From an uncultured Micrococcales bacterium (lineage in GTDB: Bacteria; Actinomycetota; Actinomycetes; Actinomycetales; Microbacteriaceae), in assembly GCA_903834635.1 (NCBI GenBank), contig CAILJO010000067.1, forward strand, positions 1-64,000: a stretch of 64,000 bases of DNA, read 5' to 3'. The notes beneath the pieces were generated by a model that made no database searches, was not told where the DNA came from, and saw only the letters and a program-made list of their open reading frames with translations. Position numbers and translations under genes: made by a program. Below, in pieces: positions 33,355-42,365 of the stretch (positions are counted from its first letter, which is position 1; the number at the start of each line of letters is the position of its first letter).

Positions 33355-34877
33355 CCAAAACGCTTGAGCAGCGCGCTCAAAATCTTTAGCAGTGGCGCCA
33401 TGGTCTTGTAGTGACGGCCTCGCGTTGGCAAAGCAAATCCAAACTTGGCGACACCAACGGTGCGAGTGTCTGTGTAACGCAACATTCCCTGTCGGCCATT
33501 GCGACGACCCATGCCTGAATGCTTCATGCCACCCATCGGTGATCCCATAGAGGCAAACGATGCCCTGAAGCCCTCGTTGACGTTGACCGAACCGGCTTTC
33601 AATCGCGATGCCACACGGATGGCTTCGGCCTGATTGCCGACCACGCTGGCGTTGAGTCCGAACTCGGTGTCGTTTGCCTTGGCGATGGCATCTTCGATAG
33701 TCGAATAGCCTTCGACTGCGATAACAGGACCAAAAACCTCGTTCTTGAACATCTTGGCTTCGTCGTTGACGTCGACAAGCACGGTCGGTCTGAAGAAGTT
33801 TGGTCCAAGCTCTGGTTCGGTTACACCGCCCGAGAGAATTCTGGCGCCATGCTCGGTGGCGTCGGTGATGAACCCTTGAACACGTGCGAGTTGAGTGGCC
33901 GAGGTTAGGCTTCCAATGTCACTGTCGAAGTGCCCGGTCTTTCCGAGAACCAGCTCATCGGTTCTTCGAGACAACTCCGCCAAGAAGGCGTCACGGTCAG
34001 AGTTGTGAACATAAACACGCTCGGTCGAAACGCAGAGCTGACCAGCCGAGCCGAAAGCTGCGCCAATGGCAAGTTCAGCGGCGCGCCCAAGGTTTGCCCC
34101 CTGAAGCACGATCATCGGGTTCTTGCCACCAAGTTCAAGTGAATAACCAATCAGGCGCTTTGACGCGCGCTCGGCAACTAGGCGGCCGGTTGCAGTAGAA
34201 CCGGTGAAAGCAACATAGTCAACATGGTCAGTAATGGCGTTGCCGACTGCAGCACCGTCGCCCGCCACCACGGTCCATGCGTTTTCTGGCAATCCTGCTT
34301 CAACGGCTAACAGTCGACAGAACAGGGTTGTCAGAGCGGTTTGGTTGTCAGCCTTCTGAATCACAACGTTGCCGGCCGCAAGGGCAGGCAATACGTCGAG
34401 CATGGTCAGGGCCAAGGGGTAGTTCCAAGGCGTGATTACGCCAACCACACCAACTGGGTCGTGCTCAACCCAGGTCTGGGTCAAAACTGGAACACCTGCG
34501 CTGGTGCTCTCTTTCTTCATAAATTTGGCAGCCTTGCGACCGTAATAGCGAGCTGAACCGGCAGCACCAGCAAACTCCTCAAAGGCATGGGCCCGAGACT
34601 TGCCTGTTTCAAGCTGAAGAACGTCGAGCATCTTGTCTTGGTTCTTGAACATCAGGTCGTGCAGGCGCAAAAGCACCTTGGCCCGATCACGAATCGGTGT
34701 TGCACTCCAACTTGGCGCAGCCTGAATGCGAAGTTTGTTGATCGCACCCTCGACCTGCTCGGCGGTCATCTGCGGAATGTCGGCAACACGTTTGCCGCTC
34801 ACAGGGTTGATCAGGGCAAAGTGGCTGTCGGTCGCACCGAAGTGCGAGAGCAGGCTTGAGATGCTGGTATCGGTCAC
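33351..34877 (-). CDS. gabD: Succinate-semialdehyde dehydrogenase (NAD(P)+)
   Basis: A 508-residue aldehyde dehydrogenase. The NAD-binding PWNYPLALTMLDVLPALAAG (about 150-169), the Glu motif ELGGKNP (about 254) and the catalytic-Cys motif GQLCVSTERVYV (about 284-295) are intact. The C-terminal GGMKHSGMGRRNG loop is typical of the GabD2-like actinobacterial group, so succinate semialdehyde is the likely substrate, giving succinate. Other aldehydes remain possible. It overlaps the preceding mrp gene by 4 nt (ATGA) and is the last gene of the CBS-DUF1003-mrp-gabD unit. A GABA aminotransferase gene is not nearby. Confidence 0.87.
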   Translation of the reverse strand: MTDTSISSLLSHFGATDSHFALINPVSGKRVADIPQMTAEQVEGAINKLRIQAAPSWSATPIRDRAKVLLRLHDLMFKNQDKMLDVLQLETGKSRAHAFEEFAGAAGSARYYGRKAAKFMKKESTSAGVPVLTQTWVEHDPVGVVGVITPWNYPLALTMLDVLPALAAGNVVIQKADNQTALTTLFCRLLAVEAGLPENAWTVVAGDGAAVGNAITDHVDYVAFTGSTATGRLVAERASKRLIGYSLELGGKNPMIVLQGANLGRAAELAIGAAFGSAGQLCVSTERVYVHNSDRDAFLAELSRRTDELVLGKTGHFDSDIGSLTSATQLARVQGFITDATEHGARILSGGVTEPELGPNFFRPTVLVDVNDEAKMFKNEVFGPVIAVEGYSTIEDAIAKANDTEFGLNASVVGNQAEAIRVASRLKAGSVNVNEGFRASFASMGSPMGGMKHSGMGRRNGRQGMLRYTDTRTVGVAKFGFALPTRGRHYKTMAPLLKILSALLKRFG

Positions 34878-35980
34878 AGGCTCAGTTTAAGTCTGCGACC
34901 CGCTAATCCGAGTGGTTCGTTGGCAATATTTTTGGCGACTTTCAGAATCACCTGAGCGGCCGAATCATCGGGATGAGACAAAACCACTGGCGCGCCAGCA
35001 TCTGAGCCTTCTCGCAAAGTCACAGACATTGGCACCTGAGCCAACAGGGCGACATCTAGGCCGCTGAGTTTGGTGAGGCGATCAGCCACTGCCTGCCCGC
35101 CTCCGGAACCAAAAATCTCCAGACGTTCACCGTTTGGTTGCTCAAGCCAAGACATGTTCTCGATCACACCAAACACGCTCTGACCCGTCTGCAGCCCAAC
35201 CGAGCCAGAACGTTCGGCCACTTCGGCTGCGGCAACTTGGGGAGTGGTCACCACGATGGTCTTGGCGGTAGGCAACAACTGGCCCAGGCTGATAGCAACG
35301 TCGCCGGTGCCTGGCGGCAGATCGACGAGCAAGAAATCTAGGTCGCCCCAATAAACGTCAACCAAAAACTGTTCGACCGCTCGGTGCAACATAGGGCCAC
35401 GCCAGGCAACTGGCTTGTTGTCGTCAAGAAACATGCCAATCGAAATGACCTTCACGCCGTGAGCAACCGGCGGCAAAATCATCTCGTCAAGTCGAGTTGG
35501 TTTGTCGGTGATACCAAGTTGCCCCGGAATGCTGAAACCAAAAATGTCGGCATCGACCAACCCAACTCGCAAACCTTGAGCAGCAAGGGCAACGGCGATG
35601 TTGGCCGTCAAACTCGACTTGCCAACTCCTCCTTTGCCAGAGCCAATCAAGAACACTCGAGTCAGAGTGTCTGCGCCAAAGGGGTTGCTGCGTGCCGCAC
35701 GACCGCCAAGCAAGTTGGCTTTGAGTTCGTCTCGCTCGATCTTTGACATGACGCTCATGTTTACGACGGCGCCATCGACAACAGTGGCAATCGCCGCTTC
35801 GACATCGCGCTGAATGCGGTCGGCGGCTGGGCAACCGGCAACGGTCAGTTTGATTTGCACGGTGGTTTCGCCAGAGGCATCGTTGATTTCGCCGACCATG
35901 CCAAGTTCGGTTATTGGGCGACGAAGCTCAGGGTCAATAACCGCTGACAGCGCGGCACGAATGTCGGCGACGCGACTCAT
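34874..35980 (-). CDS. mrp: Mrp/ApbC family iron-sulfur carrier ATPase
   Basis: A 368-residue P-loop protein predicted to bind and pass on [Fe-S] clusters. An N-terminal MIP18/DUF59 domain (about 1-85) precedes the deviant Walker A GSGKGGVGKSSLTAN (about 112-126), switch I DADIFGFSIPGQLG and the switch II DLPPGTGDVAISLGQ (about 219-233). The CxxC cluster-binding pair usually found after ENMS is absent: the sequence reads ENMSWLEQPNGERLEIFG. Actinobacterial Mrp proteins commonly lack it, so cluster handling must differ or use other residues. Overlaps both neighbours by 4 nt. Confidence 0.92.
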   Translation of the reverse strand: MSRVADIRAALSAVIDPELRRPITELGMVGEINDASGETTVQIKLTVAGCPAADRIQRDVEAAIATVVDGAVVNMSVMSKIERDELKANLLGGRAARSNPFGADTLTRVFLIGSGKGGVGKSSLTANIAVALAAQGLRVGLVDADIFGFSIPGQLGITDKPTRLDEMILPPVAHGVKVISIGMFLDDNKPVAWRGPMLHRAVEQFLVDVYWGDLDFLLVDLPPGTGDVAISLGQLLPTAKTIVVTTPQVAAAEVAERSGSVGLQTGQSVFGVIENMSWLEQPNGERLEIFGSGGGQAVADRLTKLSGLDVALLAQVPMSVTLREGSDAGAPVVLSHPDDSAAQVILKVAKNIANEPLGLAGRRLKLSL

Positions 35981-36501
35981 TTGCTCGACTTGGAGCCTTT
36001 TTCGGCCTTGTCATCGCGCAACTCTTCGAGAAGCTCGCGCATCAGGTCGCGCAGCTCATCTCGAACGAAGTCTTTGGTCGCCATGTCTTCCATTGCAATA
36101 CGCAGGGCGACAACCTCACGAGCCAAATATTCCGTGTCGGCAAGATTGCGCTCGGCACGTTGACGGTCTTGTTCAAATTTCACACGGTCGCGGTCATCCT
36201 GGCGGTTTTGAGCCAAGAGGATCAACGGTGCTGCATAGGAAGCCTGCATCGAAAGAATCAAGGTCAACAGGGTGAAGTTGGTTAGACGAGGGTCAAATTG
36301 AATGCTGGCAGGAGCCAAAGTGTTCCAGCTCAGCCAAACCGCACAAAACACGGTCATGCCAATCAAGAAACCGCCCGTACCCATGGCGCGAGCGAATGCC
36401 TCTGAGGCACGACCGAACTTCTCCTGGTCGATAGTGATTCGAGGCACGATGCGTGAACGGGTGCCAATCGGTGAATCTAGTCTGTTGCGTGAGTCAGCCA
36501 T
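35977..36501 (-). CDS. DUF1003 family membrane protein
   Basis: 174 residues with two membrane helices (about 40-60 and 75-95) separated by a short loop, then a charged coiled-coil-like helix (NRQDDRDRVKFEQDRQRAER, EVVALRIAMEDM) and an acidic/basic tail ending KGSKSSK. This is the DUF1003 family, which in actinobacteria often stands between a CBS/MgtE-N protein and Mrp, as here. Function unknown; a link to cyclic-nucleotide or magnesium physiology is only guilt by association. Start overlaps the stop of the upstream gene by one base. Confidence 0.87.
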   Translation of the reverse strand: MADSRNRLDSPIGTRSRIVPRITIDQEKFGRASEAFARAMGTGGFLIGMTVFCAVWLSWNTLAPASIQFDPRLTNFTLLTLILSMQASYAAPLILLAQNRQDDRDRVKFEQDRQRAERNLADTEYLAREVVALRIAMEDMATKDFVRDELRDLMRELLEELRDDKAEKGSKSSK

Positions 36502-37745
36502 CAGGCACCTCCTTCGTCTTCAGTGCGCCAGTCTTCTGGCAGTAGGTGGTCGAGCACGTCGTCAACGGTGACCACGCCAATGAGGCAGTTCTCGTCGTCA
36601 ACAACTGGCAGTGCCACCAGGTTGTAGTTTGCAAAAGTTCGGTGAATAACCGAAATGTGGGTTGTCGCGCTAACCGGCTCGAGCTCGGTGTCTAGCAGAG
36701 TTCCAAGTCTCTCATGAGGCGGATAGCGAAGCATGCGCTGAAAGTGCACTGTGCCAAGGTATCGACCGGTAGTCGTTTCGTATGGCGGCAAGGTAACAAA
36801 CACCGATGCCGCTAGCACAGGCGAAATCGACTTGCGGCGAATCAAAGCCATAGCCTCGGCTACGGTGGCGTCGGCCGAACAGATGATTGGCTCTGTGGTC
36901 ATCAAACCACCAGCCGAAAATTCGTCGTACTGCATCAGCTTTCTGATGTCGTCGGCTTCGTCTTCGTCCATCAGTTCGAGGATCGCTTCGGTTCTTGCCT
37001 CAGGCAGGTTCGACATTAGGTCGGCTGCGTCATCTGGTTCCATTAGGTCCAAAACTTCGGCGGCACGTTCGTCGTCGAGTTCCTGAATGATTTCGATCTG
37101 CTCGTCTTCTGGAAGCTCTTCAAGAACATCAGCCAGACGCTCGTCATCGAGCTCCTCGGCAACCTCAACCATGCGCTCATCAGGCAGATCCATAAGTGCG
37201 CTTGCCAAGTCGGCAGGGCGAAGGTCAGAATATGTGGCCAAAAGCTGCGAGGCGCTCTGTGAGTCGTCTCCCATGTGGTTTTCGGTAACCTGATCCCAGT
37301 GAGCAAAAAGCGTGGTTCCTCGCGCAAATGGTGACGCCGAAGTCTTTGGTCGGCGCAAGAAAAGCTCGGTTACCTGCCAGTCGCGGTTTTTCGACTGCTC
37401 GATCGAAATGTCTTCGATGTTGGCAAAGCCGGTGCCGTCGAGAAGGTTCACCTTGCGACCCAAAATTTCGGCAACCACACGAACTTCTTGGCCACGTTGA
37501 GTGAACCTTCTGAAGTCGATTAAGCCGTTTGTGATGACCTGCCCTGGCGCAATCGAGGTCACTCTTGCGATTGGAACAAATACCCGACGGCGACCAGAAA
37601 TCTCCACAACGATGCCTGTGGCCTTAGGTGATCCCGATTTGCGGTACGCCACAAGAACGTCGATGACTTTTCCAACACGGTCTCCCGCTGGGTCAAAGAC
37701 GCCACAGCCAGCCAATCTGGCGACAAATACTCTTGTTGCGCTCAC
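36501..37745 (-). CDS. CBS-domain protein with MgtE N-terminal domain
   Basis: 414 residues, no membrane segment. The N-terminal 150 residues look like PRC-barrel-type beta domains (GCGVFDPAGDRVGKVIDV, then a related second unit). Next comes an MgtE-N superhelix with repeats rich in acidic LxxLPEDE patterns (LADVLEELPEDEQ, LSNLPEA; about 190-285), then two CBS domains (about 295-410) ending DDVLDHLLPEDW. It resembles the cytosolic Mg2+-sensing half of MgtE without the channel, so it may be a sensor or regulator rather than a transporter. GTG start with TAAGGT 6 nt upstream. First gene of the four-gene unit. Confidence 0.88.
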   Translation of the reverse strand: MSATRVFVARLAGCGVFDPAGDRVGKVIDVLVAYRKSGSPKATGIVVEISGRRRVFVPIARVTSIAPGQVITNGLIDFRRFTQRGQEVRVVAEILGRKVNLLDGTGFANIEDISIEQSKNRDWQVTELFLRRPKTSASPFARGTTLFAHWDQVTENHMGDDSQSASQLLATYSDLRPADLASALMDLPDERMVEVAEELDDERLADVLEELPEDEQIEIIQELDDERAAEVLDLMEPDDAADLMSNLPEARTEAILELMDEDEADDIRKLMQYDEFSAGGLMTTEPIICSADATVAEAMALIRRKSISPVLAASVFVTLPPYETTTGRYLGTVHFQRMLRYPPHERLGTLLDTELEPVSATTHISVIHRTFANYNLVALPVVDDENCLIGVVTVDDVLDHLLPEDWRTEDEGGA

Positions 37746-37751
37746 AGAATA

Positions 37752-37757
37752 ACCTTA
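37752..37757 (-). promoter_or_regulatory. -10 box of the CBS/MgtE-N operon
   Basis: TAAGGT on the minus strand, 6 nt before GTG 37745. Confidence 0.5.
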
Positions 37758-37791
37758 GACGCTTAGTCGAAGGTCGTGGAAGAATGATCAG

Positions 37792-38307
37792 GTGAACAAA
37801 CCAAGAAGAAGCATTAAACCGGCTCTACCAGGCATGCCCCAGGGCGAGGTTGTCGGAACTTTTGACGACTACAACACTGCAGTGGTGTTCGTCGAAAAAC
37901 TGATTGCCAACGAGTTTCCTGCTCAGTTCATCGCCATTGTCGGAAAGAACCTGCGCACCGTCGAACGGGTTCGCACTCGCATCGATCAGGGCCGTGTCGC
38001 CTTGAGTGGAGCAATCACAGGTTCTTGGATGGGCCTTCTTTTCGGGCTATTCACCAGCAGTTCAGGCGCTGGAGCTTCAGCAGGTATGGGGACTCTCAGC
38101 CTGAACTCAATCGCACCGTCGGTGCTTATCGGAGCCGGACTTGGAACACTTTTCAACGTTGTTCGATTCAGCTTGGCTCGAAACAAGCGCTCTTTTGCTA
38201 GCCAGTCGATGGTCGTTGCGAGCGAATACCAAGTTCAGGTTCCAAGCAATCTAGTCAACGATGCCAACGTGGCGGCAGCTCGAGCGGAAAAAGCCGCCGA
38301 GCAATAA
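37792..38307 (+). CDS. General stress protein-like membrane protein
   Basis: 171 residues, GTG start. The N-terminal 60 residues fit the YflT/general-stress 17M-like domain (EVVGTFDDYNTAVVFVEKLI, then FPAQFIAIVGKNL). A middle part with two hydrophobic, Gly/Ser/Ala-rich segments (GSWMGLLFGLFTSSSG and NSIAPSVLIGAGLGTLFNVV) probably forms a membrane hairpin. The C-terminus has a heptad-like Ala/Glu tail. Divergent from the CBS/MgtE-N operon with 46 bp between starts, as seen in related actinobacteria. Role unknown beyond the family name. Confidence 0.8.
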   Translation: MNKPRRSIKPALPGMPQGEVVGTFDDYNTAVVFVEKLIANEFPAQFIAIVGKNLRTVERVRTRIDQGRVALSGAITGSWMGLLFGLFTSSSGAGASAGMGTLSLNSIAPSVLIGAGLGTLFNVVRFSLARNKRSFASQSMVVASEYQVQVPSNLVNDANVAAARAEKAAEQ

Positions 38308-38316
38308 TCACCCGCT

Positions 38317-38348
38317 TTTAGGCCAGCCGAACCGCGGTTTTGCCTAAG
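38317..38348. terminator. Possible bidirectional terminator
   Basis: Outer arms TTAGGC/GCCTAA enclose the palindrome AACCGCGGTT between convergent genes. The tail is only weakly T-rich, so activity is uncertain. Confidence 0.35.
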
Positions 38349-38351
38349 GCT

Positions 38352-39773
38352 TTAGGCGAGGCGCGCCATCCAAGCTTCAATTTCATCGGCCGTGCGTGGC
38401 AATGCCGCCGAAAGATTTTCGACACCGGTCTCGGTGACCAACACGTCATCTTCGATTCGAGCACCGATACCGCGCAAGTTTTCTGGCACTAGAAGATCGT
38501 CTGGTTGCATGTAAAGCCCAGGCTCGATCGTGAAGATCATGCCAGGCTTTAGCTCCTGCTCAAGATAAAGCTCGCGGCGAGCTTGAGCACAATCGTGAAC
38601 GTCGAGTCCAAGGTGGTGACTGGTGCCGTGCACCATCCAGCGACGGTGAAGCTGGTTTTCAGGATCAAGCGACTCTTCGGCGCTCATGTTGATGAAACCC
38701 CACTCCGAAACCGTTTCGGCAATAACGCGCATCGCCGTTTCGTGTAGCACCCGAAACTTGACTCCTGGTTTTGCTATTGCAAAAACTGCGTCCGCTGCCT
38801 TCAAGACAGCGTCGTAGATTCGACGTTGATCAGCAGTGAACTTGCCGTTAACAGGCATCGTGCGGGTCACATCAGCGGTGTAAAGGCTGTCAACCTCGAC
38901 GCCTGCGTCGAGAAGAAGCAAATCGCCATCTTTGACTGGTCCGTCGTTGACGACCCAGTGCAAAATGCAGGCGTGCGAACCTGAGGCTGCGATGGTGTCA
39001 TAGCCGAGTTCGTTGCCTTCGACTCGAGCTGTTCCATAGAAGGCTGCGTCGATAACGCGCTCTCCTCGAGGGTGACCCATAGCTTTCGGCATCGCTCTGA
39101 CGACCTCTTCAAAACCCTTGACCGAAGCATTCACTGCCTTGCGCATTTCGGCGATCTCGTATTCGTCCTTCACAAAGCGAATCTCGCTCACGAACTCGGC
39201 GAGTTTTTCATCGCTCAGGCCCTCCTGCGTGATTCGGATGACATCGGCGTCACCATGTTCAGACATGAAGTCGTCAAACTCGGACAGCGAGCGGGTTGCA
39301 ATGTGCAGGTGAGCGCCAACCTGGGCAAGAGTGGGGCGTTGACCTACCCAAAATTCGCCGATGGTTGAATCCGAGAAGAACTCCCGAGTGTTGCGACCCG
39401 CGGTTTCTCTAAAGAACAGTGTTGAGGTGGCTCCGTGAGCCCTGGCGTCGATAACCAGAACCGAATCTGGCACCGTGTCGGTTCCCCAACCGGTTAGGTG
39501 AGCGAATGCCGAGTGGGGTCTGAATCTATAGTCGGAATCGTTGGCTCGAGTCTTCAGTGAGCCGGCCTCGATGATCACTAGCTTTCCTACGAACGCCTCT
39601 GCTACAAGCTTGCGACGGGCTGCTGCAAACTTTGCAACCTCAGCAACTGCAGGCAGGACATCGGGCTTAGAAGCCCAGTTTGAACCTACAAATTCAAGAA
39701 ATTTCTCGCTGGTAGGGCGGTGCGAACGGTTGTTAACGCGGTCGGCAATTTTCTGCTCTGACTTCTCACTCAT
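38352..39773 (-). CDS. pepP: Xaa-Pro aminopeptidase (M24B)
   Basis: A 473-residue aminopeptidase P that removes an N-terminal residue preceding proline. The N-terminal creatinase-like domain contains RPHSAFAHLTGWGTDTVP. The pita-bread catalytic domain supplies the five metal ligands in LLLDAGVEVDSLYTADVTR (two Asp, about 270-290), the HGTSHHLGLDVHD histidine (about 376), FTIEPGLY (Glu, about 411) and IGARIEDDVLVTE (Glu, about 434). Length agrees with actinobacterial PepP. Start ATG 39773 has AGGA close upstream. It is divergent from the PHP gene. Confidence 0.94.
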   Translation of the reverse strand: MSEKSEQKIADRVNNRSHRPTSEKFLEFVGSNWASKPDVLPAVAEVAKFAAARRKLVAEAFVGKLVIIEAGSLKTRANDSDYRFRPHSAFAHLTGWGTDTVPDSVLVIDARAHGATSTLFFRETAGRNTREFFSDSTIGEFWVGQRPTLAQVGAHLHIATRSLSEFDDFMSEHGDADVIRITQEGLSDEKLAEFVSEIRFVKDEYEIAEMRKAVNASVKGFEEVVRAMPKAMGHPRGERVIDAAFYGTARVEGNELGYDTIAASGSHACILHWVVNDGPVKDGDLLLLDAGVEVDSLYTADVTRTMPVNGKFTADQRRIYDAVLKAADAVFAIAKPGVKFRVLHETAMRVIAETVSEWGFINMSAEESLDPENQLHRRWMVHGTSHHLGLDVHDCAQARRELYLEQELKPGMIFTIEPGLYMQPDDLLVPENLRGIGARIEDDVLVTETGVENLSAALPRTADEIEAWMARLA

Positions 39774-39837
39774 TCCTACATCCTGCCATCAAAACGTGTC
39801 GTGGGTTGCCGATAGTCTGAGAGTGTCTAGGAGGCCT

Positions 39838-40740
39838 ATGAAAATCGATTTGCATGTTCACACGACCCACAGCGACGGCAGAGAAAGCATCAACCACGTG
39901 ATGCATAAAGCCCAAGATCTTGGCGTTGATGTTTTGGCTTTGACCGATCATGACACCACAGAAGGTTGGGCCGAAGCGAGTGAACTTGCGATTGAACTAG
40001 GCATCGGTCTGGTTCCCGGCATGGAACTCACCACTCGCGCAAACATTCCGCAGCCAGATGGTTCGGTGCTCAAATTTGGTGTACACATGCTCAACTATTT
40101 GCCAGACCCAAACAACGTCAAACTTCTTCAAGCTCTCGAGGGCATCCATGCTGGCCGTGAAGAACGACTGCGCGAAATGTCAGAGTTGATCTCAAAGCAC
40201 TACGAACATTCGTGGGATGAAGTTATCGCTCAAATCAAGCCTGGGGCAACCTTTGGTCGACCGCAGATCGTCGATGCCTTGGTCGCGCGAAACTACTTTG
40301 AGAACCGCGACGAAGGTTTCAAAAAACTATGGGGCACCCTTGACGGAATCTATGTACCGAACCGCAAGGTGCCCGACGCTATCGATGCGATTCGCTTGAT
40401 TCGCGAAGCTGGGGGAGTTCCTGTTGTCGCCCACCCACTCTCGCGCGGAAAACACCGCCAACCTGGCGACCCTTACCCGATCGAGAATTTCAGAAACATG
40501 ATTGAGGCCGGTCTGGGTGGCATCGAGGTTTATCACCGCGAGAACAGCGACGAAGATCGCGTTTGGCTGGAGTCAGTTGCTTTGGAGCACGATCTCATCA
40601 TCACCGGATCGAGCGACTATCACGGTGCCACCGGCAAACCTAATGAGTTGGCCGAAAACACCACCGCACCCGAGATGCTCGCTCGTCTTGTTGAGCAGGC
40701 AACAGGTTCACGCCCGATCAATCTGCCGAGTTTGGATTAG
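39838..40740 (+). CDS. PHP-domain phosphoesterase (TrpH/RNase AM-like)
   Basis: 300 residues from ATG 39838, which has AGGAGG at ideal spacing; the longer open frame overlaps pepP and is rejected. The PHP metal motifs are MKIDLHVHTTHSDGRES (about 1-17), LALTDHDTTEGW (about 38-49), a middle VVAHPLSRGK histidine and GSSDYHG (about 256-262). The order fits the YciV/TrpH group, which hydrolyses 3',5'-nucleoside bisphosphates and trims 5' ends of rRNA (RNase AM). Here the exact activity is inferred from family only. Terminator follows. Confidence 0.88.
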   Translation: MKIDLHVHTTHSDGRESINHVMHKAQDLGVDVLALTDHDTTEGWAEASELAIELGIGLVPGMELTTRANIPQPDGSVLKFGVHMLNYLPDPNNVKLLQALEGIHAGREERLREMSELISKHYEHSWDEVIAQIKPGATFGRPQIVDALVARNYFENRDEGFKKLWGTLDGIYVPNRKVPDAIDAIRLIREAGGVPVVAHPLSRGKHRQPGDPYPIENFRNMIEAGLGGIEVYHRENSDEDRVWLESVALEHDLIITGSSDYHGATGKPNELAENTTAPEMLARLVEQATGSRPINLPSLD

Positions 40741-40766
40741 CCGCCTTCGACTCTTAGCATCAAAAA

Positions 40767-40795
40767 GAAAACCCCACCAAATCGGTGGGGTTTTT
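40767..40795. terminator. Bidirectional terminator between PHP and DEAD genes
   Basis: Stem AAAACCCCACC/GGTGGGGTTTT (11 bp) with a 4-5 nt loop and T-rich/A-rich flanks on both sides, between convergent genes. Confidence 0.9.
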
Positions 40796-40803
40796 ACTTT
40801 GGT

Positions 40804-42273
40804 CTAGGCCTGTGTGCCACCGCGGGTGCGGCGACGTTGGCGGTCAGATGAAGGGCGCTTGTGCTCGCCGTCTCCGTGAGCTGGCTTGCTGTGGCCAGGT
40901 TCTTTGGCGACTGGCTTGTTGGCGCTGTCGCGAGATGCACCGTTTGCTGAGCCTCTAGAGCCGCCACTTCGGCTGCCATCACGAGAGCCGCCACTGCGAC
41001 CTCCGTCGCGTGAACCGCCACCGTTTCTGGTGCCAGATCCTGAGCGAGCAGGTGCATCGTCTCGTGGGCGAACGCCATCGGGCCAGGAAGAAGCCTTGAT
41101 GCGACCCTTGGTTCCGGCAGGAATTCCAAGGTCTTCAAAAAGGTGCTTCGACGACGAATAGGTTTCGACCGGTTCTTCGATTCCGAGCTCGAGCATCTGG
41201 TTGATGTTCTTCCAGCGTGTTAGGTCTTCCCAGTCAACAAATGTGACAGCGGTTCCGGTGCGACCAGCGCGGCCGGTGCGGCCGGTGCGGTGCAGGTAGG
41301 CCTTCTCATCTTCTGGAATCGTGTAGTTGATTACGTGAGTTACGTCGTCAACATCGATGCCTCGGGCGGCGACTTCGGTCGCAACCAAAATGTCTTTTTT
41401 GCCGCTGCGGAAAGCCGCCATCGAGCGCTCGCGCGCCTCCTGCGACATGTCGCCGTGCAACGCAGAAGCGTTGAATCCGCGGTCGATGAGCTCTTCAGAA
41501 ACCTTGGCTGCCTGACGCTTGGTCTTGCAGAAGATAACGGTCTTGCCGCGACCTTCAGCCTGCAGAATGCGGCCAACAACTTCGTCCTTGTCCATCGCAT
41601 GTGCACGATAAACAACCTGCTTAATGTCTGCCTTGGTGTGGCCTTCATCGGGGTCGTTGACACGGATGTGCACCGGACGGTTCTGGTATTTGCGAGCGAG
41701 CGAAACAATGGTGCCCGGCATTGTGGCCGAGAACAACATGGTTTGACGGTCGGCTGGCGTATAGGCAAACAGGCGTTCGACGTCGGGCAAGAAGCCGAGG
41801 TCAAGCATTTCGTCTGCTTCGTCGAGAACCATGAACTGAATGTGGCTCAGGTCGAGCTTCTTCTGCTTGCTCAGGTCGATGATGCGACCAGGCGTTCCGA
41901 CGATGATCTGTGCGCCGGCTTCGATTTCGGCGATCTGACCGTCATAGGCACGGCCGCCAACAAGAGTCGCAACTTTAGTTGGACGGTTGGAGCAGGCGAG
42001 CACTAGGTCTTCGGCAACCTGGATAGCTAGTTCGCGAGTTGGAACGACAACGAGTGCTTTCGCGCCAAGAGTTGGCTCAAAGCCGAGCGATTGAATGAGA
42101 GGCAGTCCAAAACCAAAAGTCTTTCCGGTGCCTGTCTTTGCCTGACCGATGATGTCTTGGCCGGTCAGTGCCAGAGGAATTGCTTCCTGTTGGATTGGAA
42201 AAGGCGTCGTGATGCCTTTGGTCTCGAGTGCATCAACAATGTCTTTGTCGATGCCGAGGGATGCGAATGTCAA
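40804..42273 (-). CDS. DEAD-box RNA helicase
   Basis: 489 residues from TTG 42273, supported by AGGAG 7 nt upstream. Core motifs are the Q-motif FPIQQEAIPLAL, Walker A AKTGTGKTFGF (about 40-50), VLDEADEMLD, the SAT motif LFSATMPG and HRTGRTGRAGRTG in domain 2. The C-terminal 90 residues are a disordered, repeated Arg/Ser/Gly tract (SGSGTRNGGGSRDGG, GGSRDGSRSGGSRG), an RGG-like RNA-binding tail. The position beside the ferritin-like and DUF3107 genes matches RhlE (Rv3211) of M. tuberculosis. It probably remodels ribosomal or messenger RNA. Confidence 0.93.
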   Translation of the reverse strand: MTFASLGIDKDIVDALETKGITTPFPIQQEAIPLALTGQDIIGQAKTGTGKTFGFGLPLIQSLGFEPTLGAKALVVVPTRELAIQVAEDLVLACSNRPTKVATLVGGRAYDGQIAEIEAGAQIIVGTPGRIIDLSKQKKLDLSHIQFMVLDEADEMLDLGFLPDVERLFAYTPADRQTMLFSATMPGTIVSLARKYQNRPVHIRVNDPDEGHTKADIKQVVYRAHAMDKDEVVGRILQAEGRGKTVIFCKTKRQAAKVSEELIDRGFNASALHGDMSQEARERSMAAFRSGKKDILVATEVAARGIDVDDVTHVINYTIPEDEKAYLHRTGRTGRAGRTGTAVTFVDWEDLTRWKNINQMLELGIEEPVETYSSSKHLFEDLGIPAGTKGRIKASSWPDGVRPRDDAPARSGSGTRNGGGSRDGGRSGGSRDGSRSGGSRGSANGASRDSANKPVAKEPGHSKPAHGDGEHKRPSSDRQRRRTRGGTQA

Positions 42274-42353
42274 AAAGTCTCCTATGAGTCCGTTCAAGTC
42301 TAGTTGGCGCAACTGTGAACCACCTGAGTATGTGCTGTGGGCGCACGGCGAGG

Positions 42354-42359
42354 TATCCT
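42354..42359 (+). promoter_or_regulatory. -10 box of leaderless ferritin-like gene
   Basis: TATCCT 6 nt before GTG 42366. Confidence 0.6.
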
Positions 42360-42365
42360 AGAGCG

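Noticed and set aside
39541-39837. Long N-terminal extension of the PHP protein
   Set aside because: It overlaps pepP antisense and the AGGAGG site marks ATG 39838.
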